A stretch of DNA of 64,000 nucleotides from Pseudomonas parafulva (GTDB lineage: Bacteria; Pseudomonadota; Gammaproteobacteria; Pseudomonadales; Pseudomonadaceae), in assembly GCF_002021815.1 (NCBI RefSeq), contig NZ_CP019952.1, forward strand, positions 3,751,001 through 3,815,000, given 5' to 3'. A model generated the notes under the pieces. The model did no database searches, was not told the origin of the DNA, and saw only the letters and a program-made list of their open reading frames with translations. Shown piece after piece: positions 29,012 through 40,292 of this stretch. A program made the position numbers and the translations under genes. Numbering within the stretch: the stretch's first letter is position 1; each line of letters begins with the position of its first letter.

Positions 29012-30874
29012 TCAAACCCACAGCTTCTTGATGTCACGCCCGCCACAGGTCAGGTTGACCATTGCGCGGGTCACCATGACGGCGGTGAACATCGAGGTGA
29101 AAATCCCGAGGGACATGGTGACCGCAAAGCCCTTGACCGGGCCGGTACCCATGGCGAACAGGATACCGCCGACCAGCAGGCTGGTCAGGTTGGCGTCGAT
29201 GATCGCGGTATAGGCGCGGTTGAAACCTTCATGGATGGCGCGCTGCACCGACATGCCGGCTTTGAGCTCTTCGCGGATACGCGAGAAGATCAGTACGTTG
29301 GCGTCCACCGCCATACCCATGGTCAGCACGATACCGGCAATACCCGGCAGGGTAAGGGTGGCGCCAAGCAACGACATCAGGGCCAGCAGCAGCACCATGT
29401 TACCCGCCAGGGCGATGGTGGCTATGACACCGAAGCCGCGGTAGATGGCAATGATGAACAACGAGACGAACAGCATACCCCACAGCGAGGCGTCGATGCC
29501 CTTGGTGATGTTGTCGGCACCCAGGCTTGGGCCGATGGTACGCTCTTCGGCAAAGTACATCGGTGCGGCCAGGCCACCAGCACGCAGCAGCAAAGCCAGC
29601 TCGGACGATTCGCCCTGGCCGTTCAGCCCCGTGATACGGAACTGGCTACCCAGCGGCGACTGGATGGTCGCCAGGCTGATGATCTTCTTCTCTTCCTGGA
29701 AGCTCTGGACCGCAACGTCCTTCTCGACACCGTCGACCGTCTGCTTCACGTAGCGCGTGACAGGCTTCTGCTCGATGAAGATCACCGCCATGCTGCGACC
29801 GACGTTGCTGCGGGTAGCGCGGCTCATCAGTTCGCCGCCATGCCCGTCCAAACGAATGTTCACCTGCGGGCGGCCATGCTCATCGAAGCTGGCCTGGGCG
29901 TCGGTCACCTGGTCACCGGTGATGATCAGGCCACGCTCGACGGGCGCCGAACGCCCCCCTTCACGGAACTCGAACACTTCGGTGGTGGCTTTGGACGCGC
30001 CCGGCTCGGCACCGAAACGGAACTCCAGGTTCGCCGTCTTGCCCAGGATACGCTTGGCTTCGGCAGTGTCCTGCACACCCGGCAGCTCGACCACGATGCG
30101 GTTGGCGCCCTGGCGCTGCACCAGTGGCTCGGCGACGCCCAGCTCGTTGACACGGTTGCGCACGGTGGTGAGGTTCTGCTTGATCGAGTATTCGCGAATC
30201 TCGGCCACTTTCGCCTGAGACAGCGCCAGACGCAGCACGGCGAGGTCGTTGCGCTCGGTGGTGGTCAGGTCGAAATCGTTGAAATTCTTGCGGATCAGGG
30301 CGCGTGCCTGTTCGCGTGTAGCATTGTCAGCAAAGCCGAGCATGATGCCGCCGTCCTGCTGCGGCAGGCTGCGGTAGCGGACCCGCTCCTTGCGCAGCAA
30401 GGTCTTGACCTCGCCTTCGTAGACTTTCATGCGGGCGCTCATGGCCTTGTCCATGTCCACTTCCAGCAGGAAGTGCACGCCACCAGACAGGTCCAGGCCC
30501 AGCTTCATGGGGCTGGCACCCAGGTTGCGCAACCACTGCGGGGTGGTTTGTGCCAGGTTCAGCGCCACGACATAGTCATCGCCCAGCGCCTTGCGCACCA
30601 CATCCTTGGCGGGCAGCTGGTCTTCCTGATTGGTCAGACGAATCAGGCCACTGCCCTTCTCACCCAGGCTCACGCCTTTGACTGCGATGTTCGCATCGAC
30701 CAGCGCCTTGCTGACGCGATCGAGATCGGCCTGGTTGACCTGCAGCGCCGAGCTGGCACCGCTGATCTGCACGGCCGGGTCATCCGGGTAGAGGTTGGGA
30801 GCGGAATAAATGAAACCGATCGCCAGCACCAGCAGGATCAGTGCGTATTTCCACAGAGGGTATTTGTTCAGCAT
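29012..30874 (-). CDS. secD: Protein translocase subunit SecD
   Basis: The 620-residue protein starts MLNKYPLWKYALILLVLAIG and has the motif LGLDLSGGVHFLLEVD. A large periplasmic domain is followed by five C-terminal membrane segments (GIAGIVLTMGMAVDANVLIF). ATG 30874 is chosen over the adjacent in-frame GTG at 30877. It partners SecF and YajC in the Sec holo-translocon. Confidence 0.97.
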   Translation of the reverse strand: MLNKYPLWKYALILLVLAIGFIYSAPNLYPDDPAVQISGASSALQVNQADLDRVSKALVDANIAVKGVSLGEKGSGLIRLTNQEDQLPAKDVVRKALGDDYVVALNLAQTTPQWLRNLGASPMKLGLDLSGGVHFLLEVDMDKAMSARMKVYEGEVKTLLRKERVRYRSLPQQDGGIMLGFADNATREQARALIRKNFNDFDLTTTERNDLAVLRLALSQAKVAEIREYSIKQNLTTVRNRVNELGVAEPLVQRQGANRIVVELPGVQDTAEAKRILGKTANLEFRFGAEPGASKATTEVFEFREGGRSAPVERGLIITGDQVTDAQASFDEHGRPQVNIRLDGHGGELMSRATRSNVGRSMAVIFIEQKPVTRYVKQTVDGVEKDVAVQSFQEEKKIISLATIQSPLGSQFRITGLNGQGESSELALLLRAGGLAAPMYFAEERTIGPSLGADNITKGIDASLWGMLFVSLFIIAIYRGFGVIATIALAGNMVLLLALMSLLGATLTLPGIAGIVLTMGMAVDANVLIFSRIREELKAGMSVQRAIHEGFNRAYTAIIDANLTSLLVGGILFAMGTGPVKGFAVTMSLGIFTSMFTAVMVTRAMVNLTCGGRDIKKLWV

Positions 30875-30938
30875 CACGCCGCCCGTTCAAGACGCGGGGC
30901 GCGTTGCGCGCCCCGACTGGAAAAATGAAACCGGTAAC

Positions 30939-31274
30939 TCAGATAGCCTTGAGCGTACCTTTTGGCAGGGTCGCGGCAATGGCGCCCTTCTGGAACTTCA
31001 GCTCGACAGTGTCGGACACTTCCAGCACCACGAAATCATCGGCCACTTTGACGATCTTGCCGGCGATACCGCCGTTGGTGACAACTTCGTCACCTTTTTG
31101 CAAGTTGCCCAGCAGGTTCTTCTGCTCTTTGGCGCGCTTGGCCTGTGGACGCCAGATCATCAGGTAGAAGATGACCAGGAAACCAACCAGGAAAATCCAC
31201 TCGAAACCAGTACCGGCGGGGCCGGCGGCAGGGGCTGCAGCGTCCGCGTATGCGGCGGGGATCAAGAAGCTCAT
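30939..31274 (-). CDS. yajC: Preprotein translocase accessory subunit YajC
   Basis: The 111-residue protein has an Ala/Pro-rich N-terminus, one membrane helix (WIFLVGFLVIFYLMIWRPQ) and a small cytoplasmic domain with GDEVVTNGGIAGKI. It associates with SecDF. The gene stands 45 bp after tgt in the conserved queA-tgt-yajC-secDF order. Confidence 0.97.
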   Translation of the reverse strand: MSFLIPAAYADAAAPAAGPAGTGFEWIFLVGFLVIFYLMIWRPQAKRAKEQKNLLGNLQKGDEVVTNGGIAGKIVKVADDFVVLEVSDTVELKFQKGAIAATLPKGTLKAI

Positions 31275-31318
31275 GGGTGCACTCCTAATGCAAATATTTT
31301 AATAATGGATGCAGACAG

Positions 31319-33498
<2,180 letters not shown>

Positions 33499-33565
33499 GA
33501 TGATGTTCGGTTCGGCAGGGCCGGGAAGTTTAGCCCAAGGAATGAAAATTGACCATGAAAGACGA

Positions 33566-33594
33566 TTGACCGACCGACGGCACCTCTCTATACT
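33566..33594 (+). promoter_or_regulatory. Promoter of tRNA-Leu
   Basis: TTGACC (33566-33571) and TATACT (33589-33594) are spaced by exactly 17 bp, and the tRNA begins 9 bp after the -10 box. It is divergent from queA. Confidence 0.8.
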
Positions 33595-33603
33595 GCGCGC
33601 CAC

Positions 33604-33688
33604 GCCCTGATGGCGGAATTGGTAGACGCGGCGGATTCAAAATCCGTTTTCGAAAGGAGTGGGAGTTCGAGTCTCCCTCGGGGCACCA
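33604..33688 (+). tRNA. tRNA-Leu (anticodon CAA)
   Basis: The 85-nt gene folds into a class II tRNA. The acceptor GCCCTGA pairs with TCGGGGC with one G-U pair, and the CCA end is encoded. The anticodon stem GCGGA/TCCGT encloses the loop TTCAAAA, giving anticodon CAA for UUG codons. A long variable arm and GTTCGAGTC T-loop follow. Confidence 0.95.
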
Positions 33689-33694
33689 AATCCG

Positions 33695-33727
33695 AAAAGC
33701 CGACCTTAAATGGTCGGCTTTTTTTTT
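33695..33727 (+). terminator. Terminator of tRNA-Leu
   Basis: GCCGACC (33699-33705) pairs with GGTCGGC (33712-33718), flanked by AAAA and followed by nine T residues. It lies 10 bp after the tRNA. Confidence 0.93.
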
Positions 33728-33932
33728 GCGCCGTGAAAATCGCTCAGTGCATCACATTTGCCTGGCGTCAGCCCATTGATTCGCTGGTGCCTGACCATGC
33801 AGCAATGCTATTGGCCAGTGGCCATACCCGCCGCCTACCCTCACTTCGTCGGATAAAAGCCGAACGCATTGCCTAACTGATGGCATTTAGCCATAGTGCG
33901 GCTCCCCTCAACCCCCTCCCCTTGTGTGATCA

Positions 33933-34613
33933 ATGAAAACAACCGCGCCCTGTATGGCGGCAATGATGCTGCTGAGTGGGTGCAATGGAGTGCCAACGTC
34001 CTACGTTTCAGACCCGGTCTACAGCCAAGCTTTCGTGGTGACGTCCGGAGCGCCGCTGCCCATGCTGCTGATGGCAAGCGCCATCCAGTGGAATGCGGAT
34101 TATGCAGTCACCGCCAAACATACCCCTTTCCTGCGCAACGTGGTCCATGAAGGCCTGGGCGATGTGGTGTTCTTCAAGCACAAGGCCAGTGAAATACCGC
34201 GTTGGCGTCAATATGTGCCTGGAGAAGCGGTTACGGCGGTGGGTTACAACAGCTTGATGATGCCCGTGCAGGGCAAGGGCCACGCGCTCTCGTCACTGGT
34301 CCGGCTCGATGGCACCCCTGGCAGCGTGTTCTATTCGGTGCACGACGGGCCGATCACCAAGGGGATGTCTGGCGGCCCGGTATTCGCCGATGACGGTAAC
34401 GTGGTAGGCATCAACATCGCCATCATCCCCACCAGCGGCATTGATGCCGTCAGACGACCGGATCTGGTGGGCAAGGACCGGGTCAGTGTGTTCATGTCCT
34501 TCAGCGAGATCGACAAGGAGTGGCGGCGCTACCAGTACATGCTGGCGCGCAAGTCCAAGCCTCAGGCCCCAACGTCGGTCAAAGGCTTTGTGGCTGTGGC
34601 TGCAAAACCCTGA
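33933..34613 (+). CDS. Trypsin-like serine protease lipoprotein (putative)
   Basis: The 226-residue protein begins with a short lipoprotein-type signal with lipobox LSGC (C17). Its body looks like a small chymotrypsin-fold protease: H63 in AVTAKH, D77 in GLGDVVFF and S146 in KGMSGGPVF form a plausible triad. It would be anchored to the cell envelope. No strong ribosome-binding site is visible before ATG 33933, so the start is less certain. Neighbours (tRNA, diguanylate cyclase) give no functional hint, and its substrate is unknown. Confidence 0.75.
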   Translation: MKTTAPCMAAMMLLSGCNGVPTSYVSDPVYSQAFVVTSGAPLPMLLMASAIQWNADYAVTAKHTPFLRNVVHEGLGDVVFFKHKASEIPRWRQYVPGEAVTAVGYNSLMMPVQGKGHALSSLVRLDGTPGSVFYSVHDGPITKGMSGGPVFADDGNVVGINIAIIPTSGIDAVRRPDLVGKDRVSVFMSFSEIDKEWRRYQYMLARKSKPQAPTSVKGFVAVAAKP

Positions 34614-35669
34614 TCAGGCGGGTTCAGAGGCCTGGGGCGCCAGGACGATGCAATTTCGCCCGGCGCGCTTGGCGGCATACAACGCCATATCGGCGGCATG
34701 CAGCCAGGCTTGGGCATCGGTAATGCCTGCATGGTAAGGGGCGATACCGATGCTCAGGCTCAAGTTAAGGTGCGGCAGCGCTGGGTCGCGGAACGCCTCC
34801 ACGGCCAGGCGCAGCCGCTCAAGCACTTCCCTTGCCTGCCCTGGCGTCGTGTCAGGCAGCATCACGCAGAATTCGTCCCCGCCATAGCGCGCCGCAGGGT
34901 CATGCTTGCGCAAGTGCAAGGAAAGCGTGGCACTGATCACCCGCAGGATATTGTCACCCACCTGATGGCCATGACGGTCATTGATCTGCTTGAAGTGGTC
35001 GACGTCGATCAGGGCAAGGCAACTGCTCCCTGTGCTAGCTCGGCAACGTGCAAATTCGCGCAGCAGCAGTTCCTGCCACGCCCCGTGATTGCGCAAGCCC
35101 GTGAGGCTGTCGGTCTGGCTCAGGCGGGCCAGTGCACGTTTATGCTGGCCCAACTGGACGGTCACCTGATAGCAGATCATGCCGATGGCCATGGGGTAGA
35201 TCAGCAGGATCGGCAGGCACGCCAGCATCTGCGCCTGCGTGGTGGCCGGAAAAAGCGGCGGCGCGAACAGCCATAGGCCCAGGGCGATGCCGACACCCTG
35301 GGCAAGTACCGTTTTCATGAATAGGGGCCAGCCACCGGCCGCAATCTTGTCCATGGCGATCATCGACAGGATGATCACGCTGGGCAGTGGGTTGAGCCCC
35401 ATGACACCCGCCCAGCAACCCCCGGCGAAGCCATCGACCACCAAGTTGCGCTGCTCGGTCTTGTAGGGCTGGGCGGATACCCGAGCAATCTGAAACGCCA
35501 GGTGCGGCCAGACAAAACCGTGTGCCAGTAACAGCGCCCACACCCATCCCCCTGGCTGCAATGGCGCGATTCCGATCATCACACAAAAGAAGCCTAGGCC
35601 AGTTCCGATGGCGCGTGGGGCATACATGCGTTTGGCGAAGGAAAGGCCCGTGCCGGTGCGCTCGATCAT
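34614..35669 (-). CDS. Diguanylate cyclase with MASE2 membrane sensor
   Basis: The 351-residue protein has an N-terminal MASE2-type domain (RTGTGLSFAKRMYAPRAIG, then several membrane helices to about residue 172), as in AdrA/DgcC. A GGDEF domain follows with the intact active site RYGGDEF (GGDEF at 263-267). An RxxD inhibitory site (RKHD, 254-257) lies exactly five residues upstream, so product inhibition by c-di-GMP is likely. It would raise c-di-GMP and favour biofilm. Its stop lies directly at the 3' end of the convergent protease gene. The start at 35669 is chosen by domain fit; the frame is open to 35738. Confidence 0.88.
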   Translation of the reverse strand: MIERTGTGLSFAKRMYAPRAIGTGLGFFCVMIGIAPLQPGGWVWALLLAHGFVWPHLAFQIARVSAQPYKTEQRNLVVDGFAGGCWAGVMGLNPLPSVIILSMIAMDKIAAGGWPLFMKTVLAQGVGIALGLWLFAPPLFPATTQAQMLACLPILLIYPMAIGMICYQVTVQLGQHKRALARLSQTDSLTGLRNHGAWQELLLREFARCRASTGSSCLALIDVDHFKQINDRHGHQVGDNILRVISATLSLHLRKHDPAARYGGDEFCVMLPDTTPGQAREVLERLRLAVEAFRDPALPHLNLSLSIGIAPYHAGITDAQAWLHAADMALYAAKRAGRNCIVLAPQASEPA

Positions 35670-35906
35670 GGTGGGATACCGAGAAGATAAGGCTGAAGGT
35701 GCACGGTACAACTGCGAAGCATGTGCATGCTGAGGCAAGGCATTGTGCCACCATCCAAATCAGGCCGGCAAACGCGTCTGGATGAAATGCATACACTCAT
35801 TTGGGATGTCGCCTCAGCACCTGTCAGCCCCACATGCGCTGCCACAACCTCATCCAGAACCTTCGGCGCGACCCGACGTCCCATCCAAGGTCCTGAACCG
35901 TTTAAG

Positions 35907-36809
35907 GTGCGCCATTTGAAAGACGTCATCCTCCGCAAATACCGCTTGGTCGTGAAAACCTTCGGCTACATCGGTTGGTCACTGTTCTGGCTGCTGATCT
36001 GGGACGTATTGGTCACCATTGATTTCATGCTGTTTCTCAACAGCAAGTTCACCCTGCCCTTGATCCCGCTTTCATTGATGGGTTCGGCGCTGGTCGTGCT
36101 GGTGAGCTTTCGCAACAGCAGCGCCTATAACCGCTGGTGGGAAGCACGTACCTTGTGGGGTGCCCTGGTCAACAGTTCCCGCAGCTTTGCCCGCCAGACG
36201 CTGACCCTGATCGATGACCCCGACGAGGGGCTCAATCCGGTCAAGGCGACCCTGCTGCGTCGGCACATCGCCTACATCAACTGCCTGGCAGCGCACCTGA
36301 AAGGGGAGAAATGCCCGCAGGAGCTGGTGGCGTTTATCCCTGAGGCAGAATTCGAGCGGCACCACGGCTCCAACAATTTTGCCAATGACATCTTGAGTGG
36401 TTCGGCCGCGTTACTGGCCAGGGAATATCAGGAGGGCCGGCTGGACAGCATCCGCTTGGCTCGCCTTGAGTCCACGCTGGTGGACTTGTCCAATGCACAA
36501 GGGGGCATGGAGCGAATCGCCAATACGCCACTGCCCTACCCTTATGTTTATTTCCCCCGGTTGTTCATCACGCTGTTCTGCTTGATCGTACCGGTCGGCC
36601 TGGTGGAGTCGCTGGAGTGGTTCACGCCCCTGGCCTCCACGGTTGTAGGCTTCATGCTGCTGGCGATCGAGCGCATCGGTACCGACTTGCAGAGCCCATT
36701 CCGCTTCAGCGAACACCAGATCCAGATGGATACCATCTGCGAGACGATCGAGCGCAACCTGGAATCGATGCAGCGCGGGGCGCAATCGGCCGAGGCCGTG
36801 AGCGCTTGA
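35907..36809 (+). CDS. Bestrophin-family (YneE/UPF0187) anion channel protein
   Basis: The protein has an N-terminal membrane helix pair (GWSLFWLLIWDVLVTIDFM and PLIPLSLMGSALVVLVSF), the family motif FRNSSAYNRWWEAR and another hydrophobic pair near residues 210-265. Bacterial bestrophins form pentameric channels for ions. GTG 35907 gives 300 residues, close to E. coli YneE. The frame is open upstream to 35721, and the ribosome-binding site is weak, so the start is uncertain. It is divergent from the diguanylate cyclase. Confidence 0.82.
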   Translation: MRHLKDVILRKYRLVVKTFGYIGWSLFWLLIWDVLVTIDFMLFLNSKFTLPLIPLSLMGSALVVLVSFRNSSAYNRWWEARTLWGALVNSSRSFARQTLTLIDDPDEGLNPVKATLLRRHIAYINCLAAHLKGEKCPQELVAFIPEAEFERHHGSNNFANDILSGSAALLAREYQEGRLDSIRLARLESTLVDLSNAQGGMERIANTPLPYPYVYFPRLFITLFCLIVPVGLVESLEWFTPLASTVVGFMLLAIERIGTDLQSPFRFSEHQIQMDTICETIERNLESMQRGAQSAEAVSA

Positions 36810-36816
36810 GAACAGG

Positions 36817-36836
36817 CAGCGGCCGCAGGGCCGCTG
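36817..36836. terminator. Stem-loop between convergent bestrophin and transporter genes
   Basis: CAGCGGCC (36817-36824) pairs with GGCCGCTG (36829-36836) around a 4-nt loop in the 33-bp gap between convergent genes. No T-tract is seen. Confidence 0.5.
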
Positions 36837-36842
36837 GCCTGA

Positions 36843-37610
36843 TCAGGCCCTTACGAAACGCTGGCGCAGTACATCACTGAGCGCATCGACCAGGAACACC
36901 AGCACCAGCATCCCGATGATCACCGTACTGGCCTGGGCTTCCTGAAACAGACTCAGGGTGGTGTAGAGCATCTGCCCCAAGCCTCCAGCACCCACAAAGC
37001 CCAGCACACTGGCCATGCGTATATTGTTTTCCCAACGGTACAAGCTGTAGGCCAGCAACTGCGGCCACAGGTTAGGCAAGGTGCCGTAGCAGAAGGCTGC
37101 TACCTGCCCCGCGCCTTGCAGGCGAATGGCTGCGGCAGGTTCAGGCGAGGCGTTTTCCAGCGCCTCGGCAAACAGACGCCCCAGTACGCCGGCGGTGTGC
37201 AGCGCCAACGCCAGGGTGCCAGCGTTTGGCCCAAGTCCAGCTGCCAGCACGGTCAGCGCGGCCCACACCAGCTCCGGAATGGCGCGCAGCGCATTGAGCA
37301 GCAACCGGGCCAGCCCCTGCAACGGCCAGCCAAACCGGCCCGCCGCCGGCAGCGCCAGCAACAGGCCCATGACGACGGCCAGCAACGTGCCGATACCGGA
37401 CATGGCCAGGGTTTCCAATGCGCCATGCGCCACCGCACGCAGATGCTCGCTGGACAGGTCCGGGGTCAGGAACCGTCCGGCATACTCACCCATTTGGGCC
37501 AGCCCACCATTGCCGATCAACGCCCCGAAATCCAACCCCAAATAGGCGAACGAACCGACGATGGCTGCCAGCAGCGCGGCCAACAGGGCCAGGTTGATCA
37601 GCCGATTCAT
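36843..37610 (-). CDS. phnE: Phosphonate-type ABC transporter permease (second)
   Basis: The 255-residue permease has about six helices and the conserved GFVGAGGLGQMLYTTLSLF loop of PhnE-type permeases. ATG 37610 overlaps the stop of the preceding permease by 4 bp; the longer frame to 37793 lies inside that gene. It is the last of a four-gene operon of binding protein, ATPase and two permeases. No phosphonate-degrading gene lies next to it. Confidence 0.88.
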   Translation of the reverse strand: MNRLINLALLAALLAAIVGSFAYLGLDFGALIGNGGLAQMGEYAGRFLTPDLSSEHLRAVAHGALETLAMSGIGTLLAVVMGLLLALPAAGRFGWPLQGLARLLLNALRAIPELVWAALTVLAAGLGPNAGTLALALHTAGVLGRLFAEALENASPEPAAAIRLQGAGQVAAFCYGTLPNLWPQLLAYSLYRWENNIRMASVLGFVGAGGLGQMLYTTLSLFQEAQASTVIIGMLVLVFLVDALSDVLRQRFVRA

Positions 37611-38434
37611 GCAAGCCTCCCGCGCAATAGGCGGCTGAGCCCATCGGCAAGCATCACCAGGGCCAGGAACGTCAACAACATGCTGGCTACCTCGGCGCCA
37701 GCGAACATGCGCATGGACAGGTCGATCTGCTGACCCAGCCCGCCGGCCCCCACGAACCCCATCACCACCGATGCCCGTACTGCACATTCCCACCGGTATA
37801 CTGTGTAGGACACCGCTTCGCTGACGGCATTGGGCAAGATGCCGTAGAAAAAGGCGGCCAGCCGTCCACTGCCCGCCTGCAACAAGGCGTGGGCGGGCCG
37901 CTGGTCCACCGATTCGAAGATTTCCGCATACACCTTGCCCAGCATGCCGCTGTAGGTAATGGCGATTGCCAGCACCCCGGCCGTGGGCCCGAGGCCTACA
38001 GCGCGCACGAACAACAGTGCCCAGACGATCTCAGGCACGCTGCGCAGGAAGATCAGCACGCCCCGTACGGGCAGCCGCACCAGGCGCGACCAGGCACCCG
38101 GGCGCCCGCCACGCGAGGCAGCGTTCAGGGACAAGGCGCGGCTGGCCAGCAACCCTGCCGGCACGGCCAGCAGCCAGGCTAGCGCCATGCCGGCGGTGGC
38201 CACAGCCAAGGTCTGCAGGGTGGCCTCAAGTAATAGCTCGAGAAAGTCGCGCTCATGTGCAGGTGGCCAGAATGCCCCCGTGAAACTCGCCATCTGCTCG
38301 CGGTTTTCGGCCTGTAAAAGCACGGCCGGGTTCAACTCGCTCAACTGGATACCCGGCCACAGGACCGCGATGGCCAGCAACCCGATCAGTATTCTTGGCG
38401 CCATTGCCGGATCACGTTGACTGGCGTTCAGCAT
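37607..38434 (-). CDS. phnE: Phosphonate-type ABC transporter permease (first)
   Basis: The 275-residue membrane protein resembles its downstream partner, with GFVGAGGLGQQIDLSMRMF near the C-terminus and the EIVWALLFVRAVGLGPTAGVLA stretch. Its start overlaps the end of the ATPase gene by 7 bp. The two permeases would form a heterodimeric channel. Confidence 0.88.
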   Translation of the reverse strand: MLNASQRDPAMAPRILIGLLAIAVLWPGIQLSELNPAVLLQAENREQMASFTGAFWPPAHERDFLELLLEATLQTLAVATAGMALAWLLAVPAGLLASRALSLNAASRGGRPGAWSRLVRLPVRGVLIFLRSVPEIVWALLFVRAVGLGPTAGVLAIAITYSGMLGKVYAEIFESVDQRPAHALLQAGSGRLAAFFYGILPNAVSEAVSYTVYRWECAVRASVVMGFVGAGGLGQQIDLSMRMFAGAEVASMLLTFLALVMLADGLSRLLRGRLA

Positions 38435-39246
38435 CTGGGCAACTGCACGTGGGGGCTCGCATTAAGGCCGTGCTTGGCCACCAGCTGCTCGTTGGCGTAC
38501 AGCGCTTGCAGCAGCTCATCGGTCACAGCCTCGGCTGGGCAATCAAACAGCACCTGCCCTTCGCGTATGCCGATCACCCGGGGAAAGTGGGCCAGAGCCA
38601 ATTCGACCGCATGCAGGCTGGCTACCAGCGCCACGCCAGTGGCCTGGGCATGCCGGTTGAGCAGCGCCAGGCTGTGATCGGCCAATACCGGGTCCATCGC
38701 CGACACCGGCTCGTCGGCGAGCATGATACGAGGCTGCTGATACAGCACCCGCGCAATACCCACCCGCTGAAGCTGGCCGCCTGACAGTTGACCGCACTGC
38801 ACGAACAGCTTGTCTGCTAGCCCCAGTTCGGCCAAGACCTGGCGCGCACCAGGCACATCGCAGGGATACAACAGGTTGAGCAGGCTGCGACCAAGCCCCC
38901 ACTGGCCCAGACGGCCCGCCAGCACGGCAGTGACCACCCGCTGGCGCGGCGGCAGTGGCGGCGCCTGGTGAACCAGACCTACCTGGGCCCGCAGGCGCTG
39001 CCGGGCCCCTGCCGACAACGCCCATGGTTGCTGCCCGAGCACCTCCAGACGGCCGCTGCTCGGCCTGGTCGCCGTGGCCATCAGGTGCAGCAAGCTGGAC
39101 TTGCCCGCCCCCGATGGGCCGATGATGGCGACGCGCTCAGCCTGCGCGATGCGCAAGGTCACGCCCTCCAGGGCGCGCACCGCGCCATGCCGCAAGCTTG
39201 CGCCTTGCAGCGCGATGACTGCTTCAGAAGGCACGGCAGACGTCAC
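38428..39246 (-). CDS. phnC: Phosphonate-type ABC transporter ATP-binding protein
   Basis: The 272-residue ATPase has Walker A IIGPSGAGKSS, signature QLSGGQLQRVGIAR and Walker B IMLADEPVSAMDP. Its layout is PhnC-like (AIIGPSGAGKSSLLHLM). It overlaps the binding-protein gene by 4 bp. Confidence 0.92.
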   Translation of the reverse strand: MTSAVPSEAVIALQGASLRHGAVRALEGVTLRIAQAERVAIIGPSGAGKSSLLHLMATATRPSSGRLEVLGQQPWALSAGARQRLRAQVGLVHQAPPLPPRQRVVTAVLAGRLGQWGLGRSLLNLLYPCDVPGARQVLAELGLADKLFVQCGQLSGGQLQRVGIARVLYQQPRIMLADEPVSAMDPVLADHSLALLNRHAQATGVALVASLHAVELALAHFPRVIGIREGQVLFDCPAEAVTDELLQALYANEQLVAKHGLNASPHVQLPRC

Positions 39247-40097
39247 TTGAGCAAGCCAGCCTCGCGGGCGGCTTGCTCGGTGCCCGCGTAGTTTTCCGGC
39301 TTGGTTTCGATGAAGCGGCTGGCTGCCTGCAGGTCGAGAATGGCTTTCTGCTCTGGATCGGCGGGGTCAAGGTTCAGGAAGGCCTGTTTGATCTTCTCCT
39401 TGAGGGCCGGGTCCATGTTGCCACGCACCGTCCAGTTGTAGTCGAAATAGGTCGGGGTCGTGGCGAACACGCGCACCTTGGCGGTATCGACCTTGCCGGC
39501 GTCCACCAGTTTCTGCCAAACGCTGGCGTTGAGCACACCGGCATCGACCTTGCCAGCCTGTACCCAGGCCACGGTGGCGTCGTGGGCACCGGAATAGGCT
39601 ACGCGGCTGAAGTACCCTTCAGGTTTGATGTTGTCCTGCTTGAGCATGAAATAGCGTGGCATCAAGCTACCGGACGTGGAAGAAATGGACCCGAAGGCGA
39701 AGGACTTGCCCTTGAGGTCCGCCAGGCTTTTTACTGCAGGGTTGGCAGTGATGAACTTGGAGGTGAATTGGGCGTCCTGCTCGCGTTGCACCAGCGGCGT
39801 GGCAGTCGGATCCTTCAGGTGCACCTGCACGAACGTGAACCCGCCCAGCCACGCCAGGTCCAGCCGGTCGGAGGCCAGCGACTCGACCACGGCCGGGTAG
39901 TCAGCCACCGGCACGAACTTCACCTGCATGCCCAACTGCTTGGACAAGTATTCGCCCAAGGGTTTGAACTTGCGTTGCAGTTCGGTGGGCGCTTCGTCGG
40001 GAATGGCGCTGACACGCAGTGTCTCTGCGGCCTGGACGGCCAGGGCACAGCAGGACAGCACGAGGCTGGCGGCGAGCGCCAAGGGACGTTTGAGCAT
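39243..40097 (-). CDS. phnD: Phosphonate/phosphite-type ABC transporter substrate-binding protein
   Basis: The 284-residue protein has a signal peptide (MLKRPLALAASLVLSCCALA, cleavage after AVQA) and the PhnD/PtxB-family features RVSAIPDEAP, DLAWLGGFTFVQ and FAFGSISSTSG. ATG 40097 follows GGAGA; the long upstream extension is not coding. It starts the operon. The ligand (phosphonate, phosphite or another small anion) cannot be read from the sequence. Confidence 0.9.
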   Translation of the reverse strand: MLKRPLALAASLVLSCCALAVQAAETLRVSAIPDEAPTELQRKFKPLGEYLSKQLGMQVKFVPVADYPAVVESLASDRLDLAWLGGFTFVQVHLKDPTATPLVQREQDAQFTSKFITANPAVKSLADLKGKSFAFGSISSTSGSLMPRYFMLKQDNIKPEGYFSRVAYSGAHDATVAWVQAGKVDAGVLNASVWQKLVDAGKVDTAKVRVFATTPTYFDYNWTVRGNMDPALKEKIKQAFLNLDPADPEQKAILDLQAASRFIETKPENYAGTEQAAREAGLLK

Positions 40098-40221
40098 GGG
40101 TTTCTCCGGTTCAATAGCGGGGAATGGGGTGAGTTCGAGGCTGCGCGCAATAACAGGCAGTGCAGGTGGGCTGCCTTGCCGACGTGCAGTTTGCAGCTCG
40201 ATGCGAGTCATTGACCCGACG

Positions 40222-40262
40222 ATTATAAGAGCCGCAGTCCCAATGACCAGCTTTGCTACAAT
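40222..40262. promoter_or_regulatory. Divergent promoter elements between phnD and selD
   Basis: A perfect minus-strand TATAAT lies at 40222-40227 facing phnD, and a plus-strand TACAAT at 40257-40262 facing selD (start 40293). Good -35 boxes are not evident. No Pho box was seen in 40098-40292. Confidence 0.4.
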
Positions 40263-40292
40263 CGCGCGATAAATTGACCTGCCGAGGTACAC

